Assembly: GCF_004342915.1 (NCBI RefSeq)
Contig: NZ_SLWL01000009.1
Coordinates: 118,526 to 182,525, forward strand
Length of the DNA: 64,000 nt
Reading direction: 5' to 3'
DNA from: Camelimonas lactis
Lineage (GTDB): Bacteria > Pseudomonadota > Alphaproteobacteria > Rhizobiales > Beijerinckiaceae
Under the pieces are notes generated by a model. It was not told the origin of the DNA and did not search any database. It saw only the letters and a program-made list of their open reading frames with translations. Shown one piece after another: positions 35,614-48,956 of the stretch (position 1 is its first letter; every line of letters begins with the position of its first letter). Both the position numbers and the translations under genes were made by a program.

Positions 35614-35973
35614 TCACGCCGCCAGCATTTTCTCCACCTCGGCCACCAGATCGCGCAGGTGGAATGGTTTGGAGAGCACCCGGGCGTCGCGCGGCGCCTG
35701 CGAGTCCGCATTCAGCGCCACGGCGGCGAAACCGGTGATGAACATGACCTTGAGATCCGGATCGAGCTCCGTGGCGCGACGCGCCAGCTCGATGCCGTCC
35801 ATCTCGGGCATGACGATATCCGTCAGCAGAAGTTCGAACGGCTCCTCGCGCAGCCGGTTGTATGCTGAAAGACCGTTGTCGAACGACGCAACTTCATAGC
35901 CGGCGTTTTCCAGCGCCTTGACCAGGAAGCGACGCATGTCGTTGTCGTCTTCAGCCAGCAGGATCTTGTTCAT
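35614..35973 (-). CDS. cpdR: Response regulator CpdR
   Basis: A 119-residue stand-alone receiver. The acidic pocket is LLAEDDND, the phosphorylated aspartate is Asp52 in LLTDIVMPEMDGIELARRA, and the switch lysine is in VLSKPFHLRD. In Caulobacter unphosphorylated CpdR primes ClpXP to degrade CtrA and PdeA, and the CckA-ChpT relay inactivates it. The near-invariant block ELDPDLKVMFITGFAAVALN identifies CpdR rather than another single-domain regulator. The protein ends -MLAA, resembling a ClpXP-recognised tail. The start is one of two adjacent ATGs (35973 or 35976). Confidence 0.94.
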   Translation of the reverse strand: MNKILLAEDDNDMRRFLVKALENAGYEVASFDNGLSAYNRLREEPFELLLTDIVMPEMDGIELARRATELDPDLKVMFITGFAAVALNADSQAPRDARVLSKPFHLRDLVAEVEKMLAA

Positions 35974-36316
35974 CATCGGGATCACATGTCGCCCATTGTC
36001 TCGCTACAGTTTTTAACCACGTCGCCGTAAAGAAGCGGTGAATTTTCGCCTCTGGCGCAAAACGCCTTCCGAACCCCGACCCGAAGCCCAAAAGGACGCC
36101 AGCCCCACAAGGCGATGGCGACCGTGATCCGGCGGCTGCGCTCTGGACAAGCCGCCGCGACTGCAGTCCACTATAGCCTTGGCCGCCACCACGGAACGAC
36201 GGCGCGCCGACGATGGCGCAAGAAGGCGTCCCGAACCGGCCGTTGGCCCCAACTCCGGTTGAGCCATTGTCCGTGTTCATGCCGCTTTCCGGCCCGACCA
36301 CCGCAGGACCTGATGC
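35974..36316. other. Divergent promoter region cpdR / N-formylglutamate amidohydrolase
   Basis: A TTTTTAACC half-site resembling one arm of a CtrA box is at about 36009-36017, but no full TTAA-N7-TTAA is present. No gene is supported. Confidence 0.4.
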
Positions 36317-37207
36317 ATGCCCCTTGCAACGGAGCCCGTATTCGATCCCCCGTTCGTGGTCACCGAACCCATGCTGCAGGTCGCTCCCGTGGTGTTCAAC
36401 GCGCCGCATTCGGGCAGAGACTATCCGCCGGAGTTCGTCGCCGCCAGCCAGCTTGACGCGCTGGAGCTGCGCCGCTCGGAAGACGCCTTCGTCGATCTGC
36501 TCACGGCGCCGGCGGTTTCACTGGGCGCGCCGTTGCTGCACGCCTGCTTCCCCCGCGCCTTTCTCGACCTGAACCGCGAGCCCTGGGAGCTGGACCCGGA
36601 GATGTTCAGCGCCCCGTTGCCGGCGTGGGCCAATACCCGCTCACCCCGCGTCGCCGGCGGTCTCGGCACGATCCCGCGGGTGGTCGCGGAGGGCCGCCCC
36701 ATCTGGCGCGAGCGCCTGCCGCCGGAAGCCGCCCTGCACCGCATCGACACCCTCTACAAACCGTATCACCGCGCCTTGCGGCGGCTGCTCGCCCGCACCC
36801 AGCGGCAATTCGGCGTCGCGGTGCTGGTGGACTGTCATTCGATGCCGTCCACCAGCACGCCGCGCCGTCTCGGCGGCACGCCGGACATCGTGCTGGGCGA
36901 CCGGTATGGGTCGAGCTGCGCTCCGGCGATCATGGATTCCCTGGAACAGGGTTTCGTTGACGCCGGCTATCGCGTCACCCGCAACGCGCCCTATGCCGGC
37001 GGCTTCATCACCGAACACTACGGCGCGCCGCTGGCCGGCCGCCACGCGGTGCAGGTCGAGATCAACCGGTCGCTCTACATGGATGAGCAGCGGATCGAGC
37101 CCGGGCCTGGCTGGGCCGCGTTCAGCCGCAACCTGCTGGGCGTGTTCGCCGGCTTCCTGCCCATGCTCACCGCCAGCCTGCCAACGCAGCGGCTTGCGGC
37201 CGAATAG
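36317..37207 (+). CDS. N-formylglutamate amidohydrolase family protein
   Basis: A 296-residue zinc-dependent amidohydrolase of the HutG-like family, which frees glutamate from N-formylglutamate at the end of one histidine-degradation route. Conserved parts are VVFNAPHSGRDYPPEF, FLDLNREPWELDPEMF, VLVDCHSMPS, APYAGGFITEHYGAP and HAVQVEINRSLYMDE. AGGACC lies 8 bases before the ATG at 36317. No other hut genes are near, so the substrate may differ; the gene is a usual neighbour of cpdR and hisN in Rhizobiales. Confidence 0.87.
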   Translation: MPLATEPVFDPPFVVTEPMLQVAPVVFNAPHSGRDYPPEFVAASQLDALELRRSEDAFVDLLTAPAVSLGAPLLHACFPRAFLDLNREPWELDPEMFSAPLPAWANTRSPRVAGGLGTIPRVVAEGRPIWRERLPPEAALHRIDTLYKPYHRALRRLLARTQRQFGVAVLVDCHSMPSTSTPRRLGGTPDIVLGDRYGSSCAPAIMDSLEQGFVDAGYRVTRNAPYAGGFITEHYGAPLAGRHAVQVEINRSLYMDEQRIEPGPGWAAFSRNLLGVFAGFLPMLTASLPTQRLAAE

Positions 37208-37371
37208 GGCTTCCGACATCGCAATTTTCTCACCGCTGTGGCATGAATGGGCGACGCGGGGGCAGACGCAAAGGTATGGGGCAGGGCGTGGATTCCCGCG
37301 CCATGCGACCCGGCCCCGCGTCACGCCCGGGGCGCGCGCCCGCGCCAACGCCGGTGGAGAGAGACAGCATC

Positions 37372-38160
37372 GTGACGGCCATTGATTTCGCCGCGTTCGT
37401 GAACGACCTCGCCGACCTGTCGGCCCGCACCATCGCGCCGTTTTTCCGCTCGGCCATGACCATGGAGAACAAGGCCGGGCACGGCGCCTTCGACCCGGTG
37501 ACGGAAGCCGACCGCGCCGCCGAAGCCGCAATGCGCGCCCGCATCCGCCAGACATTTCCGGCCCATGGCGTCGAGGGCGAGGAATACGGCGATGAACGCG
37601 CCTCCTCCGAATACGTCTGGGTGCTCGACCCCATCGACGGCACCGCCGCCTTCATCAGCGGCCTGCCGCTGTGGGGCACGCTGATCGGCCTCAAGCGCAA
37701 TGGCGCGCCGGTTTACGGCATGATGTGCCAGCCGTTCATCGGCGAGAAATTCTACGGCGACTGCGGCCAGAGCCGTTACCAGCGCGGCGCGGAAACCCGC
37801 GTCATCCGCACCCGCCGCTGCGCCTCGCTGGCGGAGGCCACCCTGTCCTCGACCTCGCCGCACCTGTTCAGTGAAGCCGAGGCCGGGGCCTTCGACCGGG
37901 TGCGCCGCGCCGCGCGCCTCACCCGTTACGGCGCCGACTGCTACGCCTATTGCCTGCTCGCGGCCGGCCACATCGATCTGGTCATTGAAGCTGGACTGAA
38001 GCCGTGCGACATCGCGCCGCTGGTTCCCATCATTCAGGGCGCGGGCGGCGTCGTCACCACCTGGGACGGCCAGCCGGCCACCCATGGCGGACGGATCATC
38101 GCCGCCGGCGATCCCACCCTCCACGCGGCGGCCATGCGGCTGCTGGCCGGCGCCGCCTGA
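37372..38160 (+). CDS. hisN: Histidinol-phosphatase (inositol monophosphatase family)
   Basis: A 262-residue Mg-dependent phosphatase. The family signature is complete: DPVTEADRAAEAAMR, VEGEEYG, DPIDGTAAFISGLPLWG, and a C-terminal LVIEAGLKPCDIAPLVPIIQ with the metal-binding aspartate. The sequence groups with the HisN-type enzymes that dephosphorylate histidinol phosphate rather than SuhB. The start is a GTG at 37372 with GGAGAGAGA upstream at a long spacing. An upstream ATG at 37243 lies in unrelated low-complexity sequence. Confidence 0.85.
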   Translation: MTAIDFAAFVNDLADLSARTIAPFFRSAMTMENKAGHGAFDPVTEADRAAEAAMRARIRQTFPAHGVEGEEYGDERASSEYVWVLDPIDGTAAFISGLPLWGTLIGLKRNGAPVYGMMCQPFIGEKFYGDCGQSRYQRGAETRVIRTRRCASLAEATLSSTSPHLFSEAEAGAFDRVRRAARLTRYGADCYAYCLLAAGHIDLVIEAGLKPCDIAPLVPIIQGAGGVVTTWDGQPATHGGRIIAAGDPTLHAAAMRLLAGAA

Positions 38161-38221
38161 TTCCGGCCGCCGCCGCCCGCCAGGAAAAAACCTTCAATCA
38201 GGAAATCAGGGGGAACGACCC

Positions 38222-38659
38222 GTGAGCAACGGCTGCCTTTTCTGCGCCATCACCGCCGGAACCATCCCGGCGCAGATCGTCTGCGAAAGCGAAAACCTCG
38301 TCGCCTTCCTCGACATCCAGCCGGTGCGCGAGGGCCACACGCTGATCGTTCCGCGCCGGCACTACCCCTTCTTCGATGACATGCCGCCGGAGCTGGCGGC
38401 GGAAGTCGTGGCCATGGGGCAGAAAATCGCCAGGGCGCAGAAGGCGCTGTATGGGGTGGCGCGCGCCGGCTTCCTGTTCACCGGCGTCGACGTGCCGCAC
38501 GTCCACGCCCATGTCGTGCCGATGCACGAAACCACCGACCTGACCTCGCGGCGCTACATCGCCGAGGAAAAACTGACATTCCGCCCCACGCCGCGCGCGA
38601 CGCCCGAGGAGCTGCGCGCCGCCGGTGAAAAACTGAGGGCCGTGCTCAATCCGGCCTGA
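38222..38659 (+). CDS. HIT-family hydrolase
   Basis: A 145-residue histidine-triad nucleotide-binding protein. CLFCAITAGTIPAQIV, FLDIQPVREGHTLIVPRRHY and the catalytic triad HVHAHVVPMH are all present. HIT proteins hydrolyse phosphoramidate or dinucleotide substrates. The GTG at 38222 with GGGGGAACGACCC upstream is the supported start. It lies 61 bases after hisN, so it may be cotranscribed with it. Confidence 0.9.
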   Translation: MSNGCLFCAITAGTIPAQIVCESENLVAFLDIQPVREGHTLIVPRRHYPFFDDMPPELAAEVVAMGQKIARAQKALYGVARAGFLFTGVDVPHVHAHVVPMHETTDLTSRRYIAEEKLTFRPTPRATPEELRAAGEKLRAVLNPA

Positions 38660-38677
38660 CCCTGGCTACGACGGTAT

Positions 38678-38706
38678 TGGTCCACGGGCGGCGCTGGTCC
38701 ACGGAC
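38678..38706. repeat. Short direct repeat downstream of the HIT gene
   Basis: TGGTCCACGG occurs at about 38678 and again at about 38695, a 17-base period, within 45 bases after the HIT stop. Confidence 0.7.
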
Positions 38707-38726
38707 GACCAGGAAAATGCCGCCGC

Positions 38727-39749
38727 TCAAACCTTGCCGCCGCGCAGGGGTTGCGGCGCGAATTCGGCGGCGCTGCCAGGAATAAAGGCGTCGAACGCGG
38801 CGAAGAAGGCGGCGCGGATATCATCGCGCTCCATCAGGATTTCGTGCCGCGCCTCCGGCAACACGATGGCCCGGCCGGTTTTCAGTCGCAGCGCCAGCCG
38901 CTCGATCGCCGGCGTGGACACGATGCGATCGGCCCCGGCGGCGACAATCAGCACCGGCGTGGCGATGGCGCGCGTAAACGCCGGCTCCGCCATGCCGGCA
39001 ATGCAGCGGAAAGCGGCGTTCAGCCAGCCCACGGTGGGATCGCCGACGCCGATGTCCAGCCCGGCCTCCCGCGCCGCCGCAAGCAGGGCGGCGTTGCGGG
39101 CATAGCGCCCGGCGTCCCCTGTTAGCGGGTTGCCTTCGAACGGCTTCACGGAAATCGACTGGGCGCCGCCGCCGGGAATCCAGGAGCGCGCCAGCCCGGC
39201 CATGTTCAGGGCGCGGGCCAGCCCCCGGGCGGCGCCCGGCGCCATGGGCAGGGCGATATCGACCATCGGCGCCGTCAGCGCCACCCGGGCGAACCGATTG
39301 AAGCCATGCGCCAGCGCCTGCAACAGGATGGCGCCGCCCATGGAATGGGCCAGACCAAACAGCGGGCGCGGCCAGTAATCCGGAACCGTCTGGGCGATCA
39401 CCGCCTCCAGGTCGTTCCGGTACAGGTGGAAATCGGCGATGTGCCCCTTCGACCGGTTGGGCAGGTCGCGGTCCGACAACCCCTGCCCGCGCCAGTCGAA
39501 CGTCACCACGGCGAAGCCGCGCTGCAACAGGTCTTCGACAGTCTCGGCGTATTTCTCGATAAATTCGGCCCGCCCCTGCATCAGGCAGATCGTGCCCTGG
39601 GGGGCCGGCATGCGCCGCGGATCGAGGCGGGCCGGCCAGCGGACCGCGCGCAAGGTCTTGCCGTCGGCGGTGGCGACGGCAAGCGCCTCGTAGCCGGCAG
39701 GCAGGCGGTAGCCTGCGGTTTCAGCGAAACGCCATCCTTCAGTCGCCAT
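38727..39749 (-). CDS. Alpha/beta hydrolase, lysophospholipase-like
   Basis: A 340-residue serine hydrolase resembling monoacylglycerol lipase/PldB. The oxyanion region is TICLMQGRAEFIEKY, FDWRGQGLSDR follows, the nucleophile sits in LAHSMGGAILL, the aspartate in VAAGADRIVS and the histidine in PEARHEIL. It probably acts on lysophospholipids or monoglycerides at the membrane. The ATG at 39749 is preceded by GGGCGATGTTTTC, which is itself a copy of the sequence 16 bases upstream. An ATG at 39773 would be a longer, less likely start. Confidence 0.88.
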   Translation of the reverse strand: MATEGWRFAETAGYRLPAGYEALAVATADGKTLRAVRWPARLDPRRMPAPQGTICLMQGRAEFIEKYAETVEDLLQRGFAVVTFDWRGQGLSDRDLPNRSKGHIADFHLYRNDLEAVIAQTVPDYWPRPLFGLAHSMGGAILLQALAHGFNRFARVALTAPMVDIALPMAPGAARGLARALNMAGLARSWIPGGGAQSISVKPFEGNPLTGDAGRYARNAALLAAAREAGLDIGVGDPTVGWLNAAFRCIAGMAEPAFTRAIATPVLIVAAGADRIVSTPAIERLALRLKTGRAIVLPEARHEILMERDDIRAAFFAAFDAFIPGSAAEFAPQPLRGGKV

Positions 39750-39765
39750 GAAAACATCGCCCCAT
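39739..39765 (-). CDS. Eight-codon upstream ORF overlapping the hydrolase start
   Basis: The duplicated start region puts a second ATG at 39765, out of frame with the hydrolase. It reads MGRCFHGD and stops with TGA at 39741-39739, eight bases past the hydrolase ATG. Ribosomes using it would end close enough to reinitiate at the main start. No homolog is claimed; the peptide is likely irrelevant and only the translation event would matter. Confidence 0.35.
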   Translation of the reverse strand: MGRCFHGD

Positions 39766-39778
39766 GAAAACATCGCCC
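39747..39778. repeat. 16-bp exact tandem duplication of a translation start region
   Basis: CATGAAAACATCGCCC is present at 39747-39762 and 39763-39778. On the gene strand each copy is GGGCGATGTTTTC followed by ATG, so both the ribosome-binding context and the start codon are doubled. Confidence 0.96.
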
Positions 39779-39922
39779 GGGCGCAACCAGACTGGCCGCG
39801 CCTCTTGAAATACCGCTGTTGCGCCCCGAACTGAAGGGAGCGCAGGCCACACTGGCTGCGTAATACCTGCCTGTCCGCGCTCAAAAGAGGCGGACTGCAT
39901 GTCGCTCACAGGAGGATATGCC

Positions 39923-40426
39923 ATGCGACACTTCGATCTTTCTCCCCTTTACCGTTCCACCGTTGGTTTCGACGGCGTGTTCAACATGCTGGACAAGCTC
40001 GCCGCCGTTGACGGCGCGTCCGGCTATCCGCCGTACAATATCGAGCGGACGGGTGAGAACGCCTACCGCATCACCGTCGCCGTCGCCGGCTTCACGACTG
40101 ACGAACTGTCGCTTGAACTGAAGGAAAATACCCTGACGGTTCGCGGCGAAAAGGCCCCGCCGGCCGAAGACGCCCGCACGGAATTCCTGCATCAGGGAAT
40201 CGCCGCCCGCGCCTTCGAGCGCAAGTTCCAGGTAGCCGACCATGTGCTGGTGACCGGCGCCCGGCTCGACAACGGCCTGCTCCATGTGGAGCTGGTCCGC
40301 GAGATTCCGGAAGCCAAGAAGCCGCGCATGATCCCGATCGCCGCTGGCGGCAGCCCGGCCCGGAACCTCGGCCCCACCCTGCAGGCCGACGCTGATGCGG
40401 GTGAACCGCCGCGCGCGGCGCACTGA
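39923..40426 (+). CDS. Small heat-shock protein, Hsp20/IbpA family
   Basis: A 167-residue ATP-independent chaperone. It starts MRHFDLSPLYRSTVGFDGVF as in IbpA-type proteins of Rhizobiales. The alpha-crystallin domain spans about residues 35-130: YPPYNIERTGENAYRITVAV, FTTDELSLELKENTLTVRGE and LLHVELVREIPE. AGGAGG lies 7 bases before the ATG at 39923. Rhizobial hsp20 genes are often controlled by a ROSE RNA thermometer; the leader here is only about 170 bases and I cannot fold it confidently. Confidence 0.93.
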   Translation: MRHFDLSPLYRSTVGFDGVFNMLDKLAAVDGASGYPPYNIERTGENAYRITVAVAGFTTDELSLELKENTLTVRGEKAPPAEDARTEFLHQGIAARAFERKFQVADHVLVTGARLDNGLLHVELVREIPEAKKPRMIPIAAGGSPARNLGPTLQADADAGEPPRAAH

Positions 40427-40471
40427 CGCGCTTTTGACAGTCTGACCTGGTCCTGCCTGGTTCAGGTTATC

Positions 40472-40499
40472 GGGCGTCCCGGCTTCGGGGCGCCTTTTT
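40472..40499 (+). terminator. Terminator of the hsp20 gene
   Basis: GGCGTCCCG, loop GCTT and CGGGGCGCC (one G-T pair) are followed by five T residues, 46 bases after the hsp20 stop. Confidence 0.9.
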
Positions 40500-40907
40500 G
40501 CATTTGCCTGCATGTTCGCCTTGTCTGCACAAAACTTGTGCTGACATTCCTGGCCCCACGTATCTTGTGCGTAGTCTGGAAATCTGCCAAAGTGCGTTTA
40601 GGACAGTGCTACTGTCCATTATCGGGCGCAACAGGCGCCCCCCCTGGCGAGGCAGATCGGCGAAGCTATGAACGCGGCTGAGCGAAAAAGCCTGGAAACT
40701 ACCATCCGCACCGAGCGGATCGCTGACGCACGCGTGGCCTGACCGGTATCAACGGGCCCGCGAGGAGCGGGCGCAAGGCCAGAGCGACCGACCCTCGATG
40801 ACTGCCGCCTGCAATGGACATGACCGAATGTCCGGCGTGGGACCAATCTGGCGCTGAGCCGCCGCTCGCCGGCGGCGCAAGAGTTTTACGTCGAGGGCCA
40901 GCACAAC
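40500..40907 (+). promoter_or_regulatory. gltB leader with inverted repeats and a possible leader peptide
   Basis: Visible elements are a 17-bp inverted repeat GGACAGTGCTACTGTCC at 40601-40617, and a 24-codon frame at 40668-40742 (MNAAERKSLETTIRTERIAD and four more residues) without a good ribosome-binding site. A GCCCGC/GCGGGC hairpin is at 40756-40772 and a GGACAT/ATGTCC inverted repeat at 40816-40833. The arrangement is suggestive of regulation, but nothing matches a known riboswitch. Confidence 0.35.
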
Positions 40908-45665
<4,758 letters not shown>

Positions 45666-45700
45666 GGCGCACGGCCCGCCGGGCGGCCCACGGGTCGCCC

Positions 45701-45800
45701 GGAGCATTTTCGGGAAAACGGCTCCGTTTTCGTGAAGAAAATGCGTAAAACCAAAGACATATAGCATTTCTGCGAGCCGGGCTTCACCGGAAATGCTTTT
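45701..45800. repeat. Rhizobiales intergenic repeat element, copy A
   Basis: GAGCATTTTCGGGAAAACGG is followed by CCGTTTTCGTGAAGAAAATG, then CATATAGCATTTCTGCGAGC and CACCGGAAATGC. These blocks resemble a short intergenic palindromic element dispersed in many Rhizobiales genomes. It lies in the gltB-gltD gap, so the transcript between the two subunit genes would carry its stem-loops. Confidence 0.7.
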
Positions 45801-45935
45801 GAGTGCGTTCCGGTTGTCGTCAGGATGGCCGGGTCCCAGATCAACCAGAGGTTCGGGCGGTTCCGCGCGCCAGCGCCAGGCCGCTCCCGCAATGCGCCGC
45901 GGCTCGACGCCGCCTGGAAAAGGCAAACGCAGACG

Positions 45936-47354
45936 ATGGGCAAGGTTACCGGCTTTCTCGAAATCGACCGCCAGGATCGCAAGTACCGGCCAGCTTCGGA
46001 CCGTATCCGTCACTACAGGGAATTTGTCATTCCGCTGGGCGAGCAGGGCGTGCGTGACCAGGCGGCGCGCTGCATGGATTGCGGCATCCCGTTTTGCCAC
46101 AACGGCTGCCCGGTCAATAACCAGATCCCCGACTGGAACGATCTGGTTTACAACGGCGCTTGGGACGTGGCGCTGCGCAACCTGCACTCCACCAACAATT
46201 TCCCGGAGTTCACCGGCCGCATCTGCCCCGCGCCATGCGAGGCGTCGTGCACGCTGAACCTCACCGACAGCCCGGTGAACATCAAGACCATCGAGTGCGC
46301 CATCGTCGATCACGGCTGGGAGCACGGGTTGATCGCGCCGCAGCCGCCGCAGGCGAAAACCGGCAGGCGCGTCGCCATCATTGGCTCCGGCCCGGCCGGC
46401 ATGGCCTGCGCCCAGCAGCTCGCCCGCGCCGGCCACGACGTGCATCTGTATGAGAAGAACGCCCGCGCCGGCGGCCTGCTCCGCTACGGCATCCCGGACT
46501 TCAAGATGGAAAAGCATCTGATCGACCGCCGCGTCGCCCAGATGGAGGCCGAGGGCGTCACCTTCCACTACGGCGTCCACGTGGGCGTCGACGTCACGGT
46601 TGATTCGATCCTCGCCGATCACGACGCCATGGTGCTGACCGGCGGCGCCGAGCACCCGCGCGACCTGCCGATCCCCGGCCGCGACCTCAGTGGCGTCCAC
46701 TTCGCCATGGAGTTCCTGCCGCAGCAGAACCGCCGGGTTTCCGGCGAAAACACCGACCGCGTCGCGCCGATTCTGGCCACCGGCAAGCACGTGGTGGTCA
46801 TCGGCGGCGGCGACACCGGCTCCGACTGCATCGGCACCTCGGTGCGCCAGGGCGCCCTGTCCGTCACCCAGCTCGAAATCATGCCGCAGCCGCCGGTGAA
46901 GGAAAACAAGCTGCTGACCTGGCCGGACTGGCCGCTGAAGCTGCGCACCTCCTCCAGCCACGAGGAAGGCTCCGAGCGCGACTTCGCCGTGTCGTCGGTG
47001 GAATTCACCGGCAAGAACGGCGCGGTGAAGGCGGTGACCTGCGTGCGCGTTGGCCCGGACTTCAAGCCAGTTCCGGGTACGGAATTCGAACTGAAGGCCG
47101 ATCTGGTGCTGCTGGCCATGGGCTTCACCCAGCCGGTGCACGACGGCATGCTGACCGATCTCGGCGTTGACTTCGACCAGCGCGGCAACGTCGCCGCCAA
47201 CGTGATGAGCTACAAGTCGTCGCGCGAAAAGGTGTTCACCGCCGGCGACATGCGCCGCGGCCAGTCGCTGGTGGTGTGGGCCATCCGCGAAGGCCGCCAG
47301 TGCGCCCGCTCGGTCGACGAATTCCTGATGGGCTCCAGCGAACTGCCGCGCTGA
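45936..47354 (+). CDS. gltD: Glutamate synthase small (beta) subunit
   Basis: A 472-residue FAD-dependent subunit that takes electrons from NADPH to the iron-sulfur clusters feeding GltB. The N-terminal cluster cysteines are in [20 protein letters not shown] and [11 protein letters not shown]. The FAD-binding motif is [20 protein letters not shown], the NADPH site is [14 protein letters not shown], and [14 protein letters not shown] closes the FAD domain. The ATG at 45936 starts [20 protein letters not shown], as in relatives. A longer in-frame opening upstream lies in repeat sequence and is not used. Confidence 0.96.
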   Translation: MGKVTGFLEIDRQDRKYRPASDRIRHYREFVIPLGEQGVRDQAARCMDCGIPFCHNGCPVNNQIPDWNDLVYNGAWDVALRNLHSTNNFPEFTGRICPAPCEASCTLNLTDSPVNIKTIECAIVDHGWEHGLIAPQPPQAKTGRRVAIIGSGPAGMACAQQLARAGHDVHLYEKNARAGGLLRYGIPDFKMEKHLIDRRVAQMEAEGVTFHYGVHVGVDVTVDSILADHDAMVLTGGAEHPRDLPIPGRDLSGVHFAMEFLPQQNRRVSGENTDRVAPILATGKHVVVIGGGDTGSDCIGTSVRQGALSVTQLEIMPQPPVKENKLLTWPDWPLKLRTSSSHEEGSERDFAVSSVEFTGKNGAVKAVTCVRVGPDFKPVPGTEFELKADLVLLAMGFTQPVHDGMLTDLGVDFDQRGNVAANVMSYKSSREKVFTAGDMRRGQSLVVWAIREGRQCARSVDEFLMGSSELPR

Positions 47355-47364
47355 CGGCGGCAGA

Positions 47365-47435
47365 AGAACGGCGGAAGGCAAGAGAACGCTGCAAGGCAGT
47401 AGAACGCCGGAAGGCAGGAGAGCGGCCAGGGACGC
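47365..47435. repeat. 18-bp tandem repeat, about 3.7 copies
   Basis: Units AGAACGNNGNAAGGCANN are at 47365-47382, 47383-47400 and 47401-47418, with a diverged fourth from 47419. The array begins 10 bases after the gltD stop. Confidence 0.92.
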
Positions 47436-47533
47436 TCTGGCTTCGCCCCCGCCGCCCGACAGGCGGGCCACGCCGGATGGAACGCCAGCGAAACCGGGCG
47501 GCGCCATCATCCAGCGACGGCGCCGGACATGAC

Positions 47534-47563
47534 AAAGGCGCGGGACAACTCCCGCGCCTTTTA
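47534..47563. terminator. Terminator of gltD, usable in both directions
   Basis: AAAGGCGCGGGA, loop CAAC and TCCCGCGCCTTTT form a 9-bp GC stem extended by A/T pairs. Confidence 0.93.
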
Positions 47564-47607
47564 TTGTGCCTGCCACATTGCTTTGCCTGCCGCGCGGGTC
47601 ATCCCAA

Positions 47608-47667
47608 GCAACGCTCCCCCTGGGAAACACTCACCTGGGCAACGCGCCACCTGGTAACGCTCACCCC
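47608..47667. repeat. 15-16 bp tandem repeat, about four copies
   Basis: Units of the type GCAACGCNCCNCCTGG are at 47608-47623, 47624-47638 and 47639-47654, and a fourth, diverged copy runs over the stop codon of the minus-strand DUF459 gene at 47661-47663. Confidence 0.85.
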
Positions 47668-48956
47668 CCGGGCCTCGGCCAGCGAAAATCGTCGGCGCGG
47701 CCCGGCGGCGGCGCGGTTGGCGCGCCTTCGCGCAAAGCCTTGCGCGCCGCGGCGTCCGCCAGATCCTGCCGGCCGCCATCAAGCGGCGCCAGTTTGCCGT
47801 CCGTTTCCTGGCGGACGATATTCAGCGGCAACACGGGGCCAGCTTCCGGTTTCGCGACAGGTTTCGGCGGCGTCACCGCCACGGCTGGCGCAGGCGGCTG
47901 CGGCCCGGGCAGACTGAACGGATCGACAGCGGCCGCCCCCGACGCCGCCGCCTGGCGAACCTGCAACCGGCGCGCCTCCACCACGATGAAATGCGCCAGC
48001 TTGCGCGCTCCAGCTTTCGTCAGCTCGACGCCATCGTCCTCACGCAGGCGCGCCGTCTCGCCGGTCACCGCCGGCCCATAGACAGCAAAGCCGCCGCCAT
48101 CGTCGGCGAACACCGCCCAGGCGTCGACAAAGCCGCCGCCCGTCCGGTCGGCGGCGGCGCGCAAGGCGCCGTTCAGGGCGGCGTAGCGGCCGGACTGGTC
48201 CTTGTCGGCCACCGGCGGCAGGCCAACCCAGACCACCGGCGCGCGCCGCGCCGCCATGTTGGCCGAGACGCCGGCAACCAGCGCGCCCAGTTGCGCCTCC
48301 GACAGCTTTGCCCATTCTGGCGTCGCCATGACGACGAGCACCGCGCTTTTGTCCGGCCCCGCCAGGGTTGCCGGCGTGGCCGCCAACAGCCCTTCCGCGC
48401 TGGGTTCTGATGCTTGCGCCCCCTCCCCCTCCCTGGGAATGCGCAGGCTTCTGACCCCTGCAACCGGCCGGTCGGCAAGCGCTGCCTCCAGCCCTTCGCC
48501 GAGGCGCGCGCCAGACGACGCCGGCGCCAGCAGGTAAACGAATTCGGTCTGCTCGACCGTCGGGCGCGGCGCTGCCGGGGCGGCCGGCGGCCGGCGCACC
48601 GTCCGTCGCGGCTCCTGACGCGGCGGCCGGGCCACAGCGGGCGGGCGCGGCCGGTAACCCGGTTGGTATTGCGGGCGCTGCGGCGCGCCAAACAGCGTCT
48701 CGAAGAAGCCGCGCTGTTGCGGCTGTGGCGGCGACGCCTGGCGATAGCGCCCGCCGGCGCGCGCCGGCGCGCGCTGCTGGCCACGACCGCCAGGCTGGCT
48801 GAACATCGGCCGGCGCAAATCCATATCCAGCGCGACAGCCACGCTGGCGCCCGGCAATATCGACCCGTCGTGGCCAGCCAGCCGCTCGGGCGCGACCAGC
48901 AGCCAGGCGGCCAGCGTCGCCGTCACCATTCCCAACGGTTTCAGAGCCTTGCCCAT
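47661..48956 (-). CDS. DUF459 SGNH-hydrolase-like periplasmic protein
   Basis: A 431-residue exported protein. After an N-terminal hydrophobic segment (MVTATLAAWLLVAPERLAG) comes a 100-residue Arg/Pro/Gln-rich stretch. A DUF459 domain follows (about residues 130-335) with VLVVMATPEWAKLSE, VVWVGLPPVADKD and the SGNH-type end REDDGVELTKAGARKLAHFI. The usual catalytic GDS serine block is not evident, and the terminal Asp-His pair reads D-G-V-E-L, lacking the histidine. Activity is therefore doubtful. The C-terminal 90 residues are Pro/Ala-rich. ACGGGAGTGCG precedes the ATG at 48956. It is divergent from galU. Confidence 0.75.
   Translation of the reverse strand: MGKALKPLGMVTATLAAWLLVAPERLAGHDGSILPGASVAVALDMDLRRPMFSQPGGRGQQRAPARAGGRYRQASPPQPQQRGFFETLFGAPQRPQYQPGYRPRPPAVARPPRQEPRRTVRRPPAAPAAPRPTVEQTEFVYLLAPASSGARLGEGLEAALADRPVAGVRSLRIPREGEGAQASEPSAEGLLAATPATLAGPDKSAVLVVMATPEWAKLSEAQLGALVAGVSANMAARRAPVVWVGLPPVADKDQSGRYAALNGALRAAADRTGGGFVDAWAVFADDGGGFAVYGPAVTGETARLREDDGVELTKAGARKLAHFIVVEARRLQVRQAAASGAAAVDPFSLPGPQPPAPAVAVTPPKPVAKPEAGPVLPLNIVRQETDGKLAPLDGGRQDLADAAARKALREGAPTAPPPGRADDFRWPRPGG

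Larger units (their letters stand above)
47355..47660. other. Convergent intergenic region gltD / DUF459 gene
   Basis: It contains two different tandem-repeat patches, one beside each stop codon, and a strong terminator between them. No gene is present. Confidence 0.65.

Noticed and set aside
36009..36017. CtrA site upstream of cpdR
   Set aside because: Only a single TTAACC half-site is present; no second half at the required spacing.
39779..39922. ROSE-type RNA thermometer before the hsp20 gene
   Set aside because: Expected from biology of rhizobial hsp20 genes, but I could not identify a convincing stem covering the AGGAGG; it needs a folding calculation and a ROSE covariance-model search.
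40500..40907. Known riboswitch upstream of gltB
   Set aside because: No match to remembered glutamine, SAM, cobalamin or other consensus cores; only simple inverted repeats are visible.
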